Shown: piece by piece, positions 1 to 4,860 of the stretch
Position numbering within the stretch: position 1 is the stretch's first letter
Layout: each line of letters starts with the position of its first letter
Source of the DNA: Pseudomonadota bacterium
GTDB lineage: Bacteria > Pseudomonadota > Alphaproteobacteria > Acetobacterales > Acetobacteraceae
Direction: 5' to 3'
Length of the DNA: 5,902 nucleotides
Assembly: GCA_021826485.1 (NCBI GenBank)
Contig: JAKAZX010000267.1
Coordinates: 1-5,902 of the forward strand
Translations under genes and position numbers: made by a program
The notes under the pieces: generated by a model
Databases searched by the model: none
What the model was told of the DNA's origin: nothing
Seen by the model: only the letters and a program-made list of their open reading frames with translations

Positions 1-794
1 ACGCCGGCAACGGCGCCCGCCTGCGTCTCGATCGCCGCGACCGTTGCGCCGCAGCGCAGCCGCACGCCGCGCGCGGCAGCGAGCGTTGCGAGCGCCTGTG
101 CAAGACGCTGCATCCCGCCTTCGACCAGCCAGACGCCGTCCTGCTCGACATGCGCGATCAGCATCAGCGTCGCCGGCGCCAGGAACGGCGATGATCCCGC
201 ATAGGTGGCGTAGCGCCCGAACAACTGGCGCAGCCGCGCATCGGCGAAATAGCTGCCGAGGGCCGACCAGAGCGTGACGAACGGCGCGATCCGCCACAGC
301 GCGCCGGCGCCGCGCAGGCCGGCGCCGCGCACGAGTGAGAGCGGCGACGGCGCGGGGGCGCGGACGAAGCCGTGCTCCAGCGTCCGCCAGATGTCGCGCG
401 CGCGGGCGCAGAAGGCGCGGAAGCCGCGCGCCGCGGCGGCCCCGGCAAAGGCACCGATCGCCGCCTCGCTGCGCGCGACATCGGCGAACAGGTCCAGCCG
501 TTCGCGCTCGCTCCAGGCATGCCGGGCCAGGATCTCGGCGCGGCGCAGGGACAGGTGGTCCGCGAGCGAGGTGCCGGCGTCGGCGAACAGCTCCTCGAAC
601 ACCGCGCGCAGGGTGAAGACGGTGGGGCCGGAGTCGATCGGCTGGCCGCCGGCGGTGACGCTGCGCAGCTTCCCGCCGGGAACCGGCCTGCGCTCCAGCA
701 GCGTCACCGCGAGGCCCTGGCGCGCCAGGTCCAGCGCGGCCGCCAGGCCGCCGATGCCGGCCCCGATGACGACGACCTGCGGCGTGTGACGCAT
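1..794 (-). CDS. crtD: CrtD, hydroxyneurosporene/methoxyneurosporene 3,4-desaturase (partial, 3' end outside window)
   Basis: FAD-dependent carotenoid desaturase of the CrtI/phytoene-desaturase family. In the spheroidene/spirilloxanthin pathways CrtD introduces the C3,4 double bond into 1-hydroxy (or 1-methoxy) carotenoids at the membrane. Translation from the ATG at 794-792 gives 264 residues without a stop before the window edge; family members are roughly 490-510 residues, so the C-terminal half is missing. Residues 7-34 form a dinucleotide-binding Rossmann fold: VVVIGAGIGGL (GxGxxG at 11-16) ending in acidic E34, followed by the family-typical PGGKLR (39-44) and IDSGPTVFT (53-61). LFGRYATYAGSSPF (191-204) and VEGGM (224-228) are also typical of CrtD. 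The start is supported by an AGGGGGAA ribosome site about 8 nt upstream. It is transcribed divergently from crtE, as in Rhodobacter, where crtC follows crtD. Another CrtI-family desaturase is the main alternative; the motifs plus context favour CrtD. Confidence 0.95.
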   Translation of the reverse strand, partial: MRHTPQVVVIGAGIGGLAAALDLARQGLAVTLLERRPVPGGKLRSVTAGGQPIDSGPTVFTLRAVFEELFADAGTSLADHLSLRRAEILARHAWSERERLDLFADVARSEAAIGAFAGAAAARGFRAFCARARDIWRTLEHGFVRAPAPSPLSLVRGAGLRGAGALWRIAPFVTLWSALGSYFADARLRQLFGRYATYAGSSPFLAPATLMLIAHVEQDGVWLVEGGMQRLAQALATLAAARGVRLRCGATVAAIETQAGAVAG

Positions 795-802
795 GGGGCA
801 AG

Positions 803-810
803 TTCCCCCT
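803..810 (-). promoter_or_regulatory. crtD ribosome binding site within a small potential hairpin
   Basis: Read on the minus strand, AGGGGGAA lies 8 nt before the crtD ATG and fixes that start. The G run can pair with the CCCC directly adjoining the ATG (plus-strand 795-798 with 805-808; 4-bp stem, 6-nt loop AACTTG), so the site could be partly masked in the mRNA. The pairing is seen in the sequence; any effect on translation is inference. Confidence 0.6.
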
Positions 811-819
811 TGACTCGTC

Positions 820-837
820 TGTCAGATAATTGTGACA
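820..837. promoter_or_regulatory. PpsR/CrtJ operator, site 1 (perfect TGT-N12-ACA)
   Basis: This is an exact match to the TGT-N12-ACA consensus of the photosynthesis repressor PpsR (CrtJ), and it extends to a perfect 6-bp inverted repeat CTGTCA-N8-TGACAG at 819-838. PpsR/CrtJ represses bch, crt and puc genes under oxygen or high light in purple bacteria. The site sits in the crtD-crtE divergent region and covers the best candidate crtD -10 element. It is the strongest of the four sites in the window. Confidence 0.85.
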
Positions 838-851
838 GTCAGGATTGACAA
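823..851 (-). promoter_or_regulatory. Candidate crtD promoter (sigma-70-like)
   Basis: On the minus strand, TTGTCA (851-846) and TATCTG (828-823) are separated by 17 bp. The -35 element matches 5 of 6 consensus bases; the -10 matches only 3. The -35 overlaps operator site 2 and the -10 overlaps operator site 1, which fits repression by occlusion. No transcription start is demonstrated. Confidence 0.35.
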
Positions 852-859
852 CACAAACT
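832..859 (+). promoter_or_regulatory. Weak candidate crtE promoter
   Basis: GTGACA (832-837, 5 of 6 to the -35 consensus) and CAAACT (854-859, 3 of 6 to the -10 consensus) are 16 bp apart. They lie at the same positions within operators 1 and 2 as the better promoter elements do in the bchC control region. This positional analogy is the main support; the -10 is poor. Confidence 0.25.
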
Positions 860-863
860 TACA
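846..863. promoter_or_regulatory. PpsR/CrtJ operator, site 2 (one mismatch, TGA-N12-ACA)
   Basis: This site has one mismatch to TGT-N12-ACA, in the left half. It starts exactly 8 bp after site 1 ends, so the two sites repeat with a 26-bp period, and ACAGTCAG recurs at 835-842 and 861-868. In Rhodobacter capsulatus bchC two CrtJ palindromes 8 bp apart are known to be bound cooperatively. The same spacing here makes this weaker site credible, although its sequence alone would be marginal. Confidence 0.65.
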
Positions 864-870
864 GTCAGCC

Positions 871-876
871 GGGAGG
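871..876 (+). promoter_or_regulatory. crtE ribosome binding site
   Basis: GGGAGG ends 5 nt before the ATG at 882. This favours the first Met over the in-frame Met at codon 4 (891), which would be 14 nt from it. Confidence 0.75.
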
Positions 877-881
877 ATCGC

Positions 882-1751
882 ATGGAGCCGATGGCACGGA
901 TCGAGCGCTCGCTGGCCGGCGCGCTGGCCCGCGCCGCTGAACCCGGCTGCCCGCCGCGGCTGGCCGGCGCGATGCGCCATGCGGTGTTCCCGCGCGGCGC
1001 CCGCATCCGCCCCCGCCTGTGCCTGGCCGTCGCCGCCGCGTGCGGGGAGGATGCGCCCGACCTCACCGATGCCGCCGCCGCCGCGATCGAGCTGCTGCAC
1101 TGCGCCTCCCTGGTGCATGACGACCTGCCCTGTTTCGACGACGCGGCGACGCGCCGCGGCCGGCCGTCGGTGCATGCGGCGTTCGGCGCGCCGCTGGCGG
1201 TGCTGGCGGGCGACGCGCTGATCGTGCTCGCCTTCCAGGCGCTGGCGGGATGCGCCGGCCAGGCGCCGGAACGACTGCCGGCGCTGCTGCGCGCGGTGGG
1301 CGGGGCGGTCGGCGTGCCGTGCGGGATCGCCGCCGGCCAGGCCTGGGAATGCGAGCCGGGGGCCGACCTCGCGCAGTACCAGCAGCAGAAGACCGGCGCG
1401 CTGTTCGCCGCCGCGACCGTGTGCGGGGCCGCCGCGGCCGGGGGCGAGGCGGAGCGGTGGCGGCTGCTCGGGGAGCGGCTGGGCGAGGCGTATCAGGTGG
1501 CGGACGACATCCGCGACGCGGCGTGCGGGAGCGAGGAGATCGGCAAGCCGGTCGGCCGCGACGCGGCGCTGGGCCGGCCGAGCGCGGTGCGCAGCCTTGG
1601 CCTTGCCGGCGCGATCGACCGGCTGGAGGCGCTGGCGGAGGATGCCGTCGCGGCGGTGCCGCCCTGTGCCGGCAGCGCCGGCCTGCGCGCCCATATCCTG
1701 AGCGAGACGCGCCGCCTGTTGCCGCAATCGCTCGCCCGCCACGCCGCCTGA
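882..1751 (+). CDS. crtE: CrtE, geranylgeranyl diphosphate synthase
   Basis: Soluble trans-prenyltransferase that condenses isopentenyl diphosphate with allylic diphosphates to give geranylgeranyl diphosphate, used for phytoene and for the geranylgeranyl/phytyl tail of bacteriochlorophyll. The 289-residue protein has the usual family length. Visible motifs: RIRPRL (41-46) in the substrate-binding region; first Asp-rich motif HDDLPCFDD (79-87; Mg-binding D80, D81, D86) followed by RRGRPS; KTG (170-172); second Asp-rich motif DDIRD (208-212); and GKPVGRDAALGRPSAV (221-236). The last resembles the purple-bacterial CrtE signature rather than the GKRQGAD-type segment I recall for IspA farnesyl synthases. 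That segment and the position next to crtF separate it from IspA, which shares the first motif. It is the first gene of the plus-strand set. Its 5' region carries two PpsR-type operators, so repression under oxygen is likely. Confidence 0.96.
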   Translation: MEPMARIERSLAGALARAAEPGCPPRLAGAMRHAVFPRGARIRPRLCLAVAAACGEDAPDLTDAAAAAIELLHCASLVHDDLPCFDDAATRRGRPSVHAAFGAPLAVLAGDALIVLAFQALAGCAGQAPERLPALLRAVGGAVGVPCGIAAGQAWECEPGADLAQYQQQKTGALFAAATVCGAAAAGGEAERWRLLGERLGEAYQVADDIRDAACGSEEIGKPVGRDAALGRPSAVRSLGLAGAIDRLEALAEDAVAAVPPCAGSAGLRAHILSETRRLLPQSLARHAA

Positions 1752-1752
1752 G

Positions 1753-2898
1753 GTGTCCGCGCGTGGCGCGCCCGCCCTGGCGTTGCCGGGCCTTGCCGAG
1801 CGGCTGCGCGACTGGCGGGACGCCGTGCAGGCCAGCGCGCGGTTCCGCCGCTGGGCGGCGGGGTTTCCGCTGACCCGGCCGATCGCCCGCCGCCGCGCCC
1901 GTGCCGTGTTCGATCTCGCCGCCGGCTTCGTCTACTCCCAGGTGCTCGCCGCCTCCGTGGAGCTGCGGCTGTTCGCGCTGCTGGCGGCCGGGCCGCTGAG
2001 CGCCGACGAGCTTGCCGCGCGGCGCGACCTGCCGCCCGAGGCGGCGGCCCGGCTGCTCGCCGCCGCCGCCGCCTTGCGGCTGGTGGCGCCGCGGGATGGC
2101 GGCCGGTTCGGGCTGGGGCCGCTCGGCGCGGCGCTGGTGGACAACAAGGCGGTGACCGAAATGGTGCGCCACCACGCCATGCTCTACGCCGACCTGGCCG
2201 ATCCGCTGGCGCTGCTGCGCGGCGATCGCAGCGAAACGAGGCTGCGGCGCTTCTGGGCCTATGCCCGCGCCGGCGACCCCGCGGCGCTGCCGGAGGGTGC
2301 GGTTGCGGACTACTCGGAGCTGATGGCTGCCTCCCAGCCGATGGTGGCCGCCGAGGTGCTGGACGCCTACGACGTCGGCCGCCATCGCTGCCTGCTCGAC
2401 ATCGGCGGCGGGGAGGGCGCGTTCCTGTGCGCCGCCGCCGAGCGCGCGCCGCGGCTGCACGGGATGCTGTTCGACCTGCCGGCCGTGGCCGCGCGGGCCG
2501 GCGCGCGATTCGCGGCGGCCGGCCTGTCCGGGCGGATGACCGCGCATGGCGGCGACTTCACCCGCGACGCCCTGCCCCGCGGCGCTGACCTCGCGGCGCT
2601 GGTGCGGGTGGTGCACGACCATGACGACGCCGCGGCGCTGGCGATCCTGCGGGCGGCGCGCGCCGCCCTGCCGCCGCACGGCGTGCTGCTGCTGGCCGAG
2701 CCGATGGCGGATGCGCCCGGCGCCGGGCGGGTGGGCGATGCGTATTTCGGCTTCTACCTGCTGGCGATGGGGCAGGGCCGGCCGCGCACCGCGGCGCGGC
2801 TCGCTGCGCTGCTGCGCGAAGCGGGTTTTGCCCGCGTGCGCCCGGCGCGCACGCGCATGCCGCTGATCGCCGGGCTGCTGATCGCCGATGGGCATTGA
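1753..2898 (+). CDS. crtF: CrtF, 1-hydroxycarotenoid O-methyltransferase
   Basis: SAM-dependent O-methyltransferase that methylates the tertiary C-1 hydroxyl of carotenoids such as demethylspheroidene or rhodopin derivatives, giving the methoxy groups of spheroidene/spirilloxanthin-type pigments. The 381-residue protein has an N-terminal dimerisation/winged-helix part. Within it, RRWAAGFPLTRPIARRRAR (32-50) and the following FDLAAGFVYSQVL (53-65) are characteristic of CrtF. The C-terminal Rossmann methyltransferase domain has SAM motif I DIGGGEG (216-222), FDLP (240-243), the catalytic-His region RVVHDHDD (285-292, H288 as the likely base) and LLLAEPMAD (312-320, E316). The GTG start at 1753 lies one base after the crtE stop with no clear separate ribosome site upstream, suggesting translational coupling. 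A TTG at 1783 is a possible later start. The residues before about 11 are not supported by recognisable conservation. Confidence 0.93.
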   Translation: MSARGAPALALPGLAERLRDWRDAVQASARFRRWAAGFPLTRPIARRRARAVFDLAAGFVYSQVLAASVELRLFALLAAGPLSADELAARRDLPPEAAARLLAAAAALRLVAPRDGGRFGLGPLGAALVDNKAVTEMVRHHAMLYADLADPLALLRGDRSETRLRRFWAYARAGDPAALPEGAVADYSELMAASQPMVAAEVLDAYDVGRHRCLLDIGGGEGAFLCAAAERAPRLHGMLFDLPAVAARAGARFAAAGLSGRMTAHGGDFTRDALPRGADLAALVRVVHDHDDAAALAILRAARAALPPHGVLLLAEPMADAPGAGRVGDAYFGFYLLAMGQGRPRTAARLAALLREAGFARVRPARTRMPLIAGLLIADGH

Positions 2899-2904
2899 CT
2901 CCGA

Positions 2905-2922
2905 CGTAAATAGAGATTGACA
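2905..2922. promoter_or_regulatory. PpsR/CrtJ-like operator, bchC site 1 (CGT-N12-ACA)
   Basis: This site has one mismatch to TGT-N12-ACA, in the first base. Its right end coincides with the -35 hexamer of the bchC promoter. It ends exactly 8 bp before site 2, matching the tandem layout known for CrtJ at R. capsulatus bchC. The call rests on spacing, promoter overlap and gene context as much as on sequence. Confidence 0.6.
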
Positions 2923-2944
2923 GTTTACAGTGTCATTTTAGGAT
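2917..2944 (+). promoter_or_regulatory. Candidate bchC promoter (sigma-70-like)
   Basis: A perfect TTGACA -35 (2917-2922) and TAGGAT (2939-2944, 4 of 6 to the -10 consensus) are separated by 16 bp, in an AT-rich island of an otherwise very GC-rich window. This would start transcription near 2951, upstream of the bchC ribosome site. The -35 overlaps operator site 1 and the -10 lies within operator site 2. Confidence 0.6.
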
Positions 2945-2948
2945 GACG
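2931..2948. promoter_or_regulatory. PpsR/CrtJ-like operator, bchC site 2 (TGT-N12-ACG)
   Basis: This site has one mismatch to TGT-N12-ACA, in the last base. The 5-bp half-sites are TGTCA (2931-2935) and TGACG (2944-2948). It covers the candidate bchC -10 element. The adjoining half-sites of sites 1 and 2 also form a perfect inverted repeat TGACA-N8-TGTCA (2918-2935) across the linker. Confidence 0.65.
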
Positions 2949-2980
2949 CTCGGTGCCACCAGACAGCCGACGCGCCGACC

Positions 2981-2990
2981 GGGGAGGAGA
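2981..2990 (+). promoter_or_regulatory. bchC ribosome binding site (decides the start)
   Basis: GGGGAGGAGA ends 7 nt before the ATG at 2998. An in-frame GTG at 2953 would add 15 residues. It has no such site and would lie almost at the predicted transcription start, so it is rejected. Confidence 0.8.
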
Positions 2991-2997
2991 CCACAAG

Positions 2998-3936
2998 ATG
3001 GACACCATCGCCGTCGTGCTGAACCGACCGGAGACGCTGCTGCTCAGCCGGCTGCCGCTCGACGAGCCGGGCGAGGGCGATGTGGTGGTCGATGTCGCCT
3101 GGAGCGGCATCAGCACCGGCACCGAGCGCCTGCTGTGGAGCGGCCGGATGCCGCCGTTCCCGGGCATGGGCTACCCGCTGGTTCCCGGCTACGAGTCGGT
3201 CGGCCGCGTGGCGGCGGCCGGCGCACGCTCCGGCGCGGCGGTGGGCGACCACGTGTTCGTCGCCGGGGCGCGCTGCTTCGGCCCCGTGCGCGGCCTGTTC
3301 GGCGGCGCCGCGGCGCGGCTGGTGGTGCCGGGCAGCCGGGCGCTGCCGATCGATGCCGCGCTCGGCGAGCGTGGCGTGCTGCTGGCGCTGGCCGCCACCG
3401 CCTGCCACGCCATCGCCGGCGGCGGCCCACCCGACCTGATCGTGGGCCACGGCACGCTGGGCCGCCTGCTGGCGCGGCTGGCGGTGCTCGCCGGCGGCGG
3501 CGACCCGCCGGTGGTCTGGGAAAGCAACCCGGCGCGCCGCGACGGCGCCCGCGGCTATGCGGTGCTCGCGCCCGAGGCGGACACGCGCACGGATTATCGC
3601 AGCATCTACGACGTGAGCGGCGACGCCGCGTTGCTCGATGCGCTGATCGCCCGCCTCGGCCCGGGCGGGGAGCTGGTGCTGGCGGGCTTCTACAGCGAGC
3701 GTCTCGGCTTTTCCTTTCCCCCCGCCTTCATGCGCGAAGCGCGGCTGCGCATCGCCGCCCAGTGGCAGGAGGCCGATCTGCTGCGCGCGCGCGACCTTGC
3801 CCAGCAAGGGGCGCTGTCGCTTGACGGGCTGATCACGCATCGCCGGGACGCGGGGGCAGCGGCGGAAGCCTACAGCACCGCGTTCGGCGACCCCGCGTGC
3901 CTGAAAATGATCCTCGACTGGAGGGCTTGTGCATGA
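2998..3936 (+). CDS. bchC: BchC, 3-hydroxyethyl bacteriochlorophyllide a dehydrogenase
   Basis: Catalyses oxidation of the C3 1-hydroxyethyl side chain to the acetyl group, yielding bacteriochlorophyllide a; NAD(H)-dependent, medium-chain dehydrogenase/reductase fold. The 312-residue protein matches the usual family size. Family-typical segments: SGISTGTERLLWSG (36-49), FPGMGYPLVPGYESVG (54-69), ARCFGPVRGLFGGAA (91-105), the nucleotide-binding turn VGHGTLGRL (149-157, GxGxxG at 150-155), YDVSGDAALLD (204-214), GFYSERLGFSFPPAFMREA (230-248) and the C-terminal DPACLKMILDW (298-308). The region where zinc-type alcohol dehydrogenases carry the catalytic Cys instead reads SGISTGTE, as I recall for other BchC proteins. 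The stop overlaps the bchX start (ATGA at 3933-3936). Expression likely comes both from its own PpsR-controlled promoter and by read-through from crtEF. Confidence 0.96.
   Translation: MDTIAVVLNRPETLLLSRLPLDEPGEGDVVVDVAWSGISTGTERLLWSGRMPPFPGMGYPLVPGYESVGRVAAAGARSGAAVGDHVFVAGARCFGPVRGLFGGAAARLVVPGSRALPIDAALGERGVLLALAATACHAIAGGGPPDLIVGHGTLGRLLARLAVLAGGGDPPVVWESNPARRDGARGYAVLAPEADTRTDYRSIYDVSGDAALLDALIARLGPGGELVLAGFYSERLGFSFPPAFMREARLRIAAQWQEADLLRARDLAQQGALSLDGLITHRRDAGAAAEAYSTAFGDPACLKMILDWRACA
3920..3925 (+). promoter_or_regulatory. bchX ribosome binding site (decides the start)
   Basis: GGAGGG ends 7 nt before the ATG at 3933 and 10 nt before a second in-frame ATG at 3936. It lies inside the 3' end of bchC and supports an overlapping start at 3933 over the unsupported GTG at 3897. 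Confidence 0.75.
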
Positions 3937-4859
3937 TGCAGGACGCGCCGTCGGCCGCTACCCAGGTCATCGCGATCTACGGCAAGGGCGGCATCGGCAA
4001 GAGCTTCACGCTCGCCAACCTCAGTTACATGATGGCGCAGCAGGGTCGGCGCGTGCTGCTGATCGGCTGCGACCCGAAAAGCGACACCACGTCGCTGCTG
4101 TTCGGCGGCCGGAGCTGTCCGACGATCATCGAAACCTCGTCGCGCAAGAAAGCGGCCGGCGAGCAGGTGAAGATCGGCGATGTCTGCTTCAAGCGCGACG
4201 GCGTCTACGCGATGGAGCTGGGCGGCCCCGAAGTCGGCCGCGGCTGCGGCGGGCGCGGCATCATCCACGGCTTCGAGCTGCTGGAGAAGCTGGGCTTCCA
4301 TGACTGGGGCTTCGACTACGTGCTGCTCGACTTCCTCGGCGACGTGGTGTGCGGCGGCTTCGGCCTGCCGATCGCGCGCGACATGTGCCAGAAGGTCATC
4401 GTCGTCGGCTCCAACGATCTGCAATCGCTGTATGTCGCCAACAACGTTTGCTCGGCGGTGGACTATTTCCGCCGGCTCGGCGGCAATGTCGGCGTGGCCG
4501 GCATGGTCATCAACAAGGACGACGGCACCGGCGAGGCGCAGGCCTTCGCGCAGGCGGCGGGCATCCCGGTGCTGGCGGCAATTCCCGCGCACGAGGACAT
4601 CCGCCGCAAGAGTGCGAACTACGAGATCGTCGGCCTGCCCGGCGGACGCTGGGCGCCGCTGTTCGAGGCGCTGGCCGAGCAGGTCGCGATCGCCCCGCCG
4701 GTGCGTCCCACGCCGCTGAACCAGGAAGCCCTGCTGGGCCTGTTCGCGGGCGATGCGGTCGGCCGCAACGTGGTGCTGCAACCGGCGACGGAGGAGGACA
4801 TGTGCGCGGCCCGCGTCCTGGTCCGCCCGTCGCTCGAAGTCATCTATGAGGGCGCCTGA
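3933..4859 (+). CDS. bchX: BchX, chlorophyllide a reductase iron protein (NifH-like)
   Basis: ATP-dependent electron donor of chlorophyllide oxidoreductase (COR): the homodimer passes electrons from ferredoxin through a shared [4Fe-4S] cluster to BchY-BchZ, which reduces the C7=C8 bond of ring B of the chlorin. From the ATG at 3933 the protein has 308 residues. It shows the P-loop YGKGGIGKS (16-24), GCDPKSDTT (45-53), the cluster ligands C105 (EVGRGCGGRG) and C140 (GDVVCGGFG), and INKDDGTGEAQAF (193-205). These distinguish BchX from BchL and NifH: for example, the IETSSRKKAAGE segment (66-77) and VCFKRDGVYAMELGGPE (84-100) are BchX-type. The N-terminus before the P-loop is only about 15 residues, shorter than the roughly 45 I recall for Rhodobacter BchX. 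It overlaps bchC by 4 bp and ends one base before bchY, so it is probably co-translated with both. Confidence 0.97.
   Translation: MMQDAPSAATQVIAIYGKGGIGKSFTLANLSYMMAQQGRRVLLIGCDPKSDTTSLLFGGRSCPTIIETSSRKKAAGEQVKIGDVCFKRDGVYAMELGGPEVGRGCGGRGIIHGFELLEKLGFHDWGFDYVLLDFLGDVVCGGFGLPIARDMCQKVIVVGSNDLQSLYVANNVCSAVDYFRRLGGNVGVAGMVINKDDGTGEAQAFAQAAGIPVLAAIPAHEDIRRKSANYEIVGLPGGRWAPLFEALAEQVAIAPPVRPTPLNQEALLGLFAGDAVGRNVVLQPATEEDMCAARVLVRPSLEVIYEGA
4848..4852 (+). promoter_or_regulatory. bchY ribosome binding site
   Basis: GAGGG within the last codons of bchX ends 8 nt before the bchY ATG at 4861, supporting that start and tight coupling to bchX. Confidence 0.6.
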
Positions 4860-4860
4860 C

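Noticed and set aside
274..789. Plus-strand open frames across 44-848
   Set aside because: They run against the minus-strand crtD frame, which has a Rossmann motif, CrtD-type segments and a ribosome site; the plus frames are Arg/Ala-rich with no motif.
1063..2895. 610-residue open frame on the minus strand opposite crtE and crtF
   Set aside because: Its translation is Arg/Ala/Pro/Gly/Gln-rich with no recognisable domain, and it lies antisense to two clearly conserved genes. High GC at third positions opens this frame.
2918..2940. Inverted repeat TGACA-N8-TGTCA followed by TTTT as a crtF terminator
   Set aside because: The stem is only 5 bp and AT-containing, the T run is short, and the position is fully explained by the tandem operator half-sites and promoter.
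2953..2997. Earlier GTG start for bchC adding 15 residues
   Set aside because: There is no ribosome site before it and it lies beside operator site 2 and the predicted transcription start. The ATG at 2998 has a strong GGGGAGGAGA.
2938..3840. 300-residue minus-strand open frame opposite bchC
   Set aside because: Low-complexity shadow frame; the plus strand encodes a full, motif-bearing BchC.
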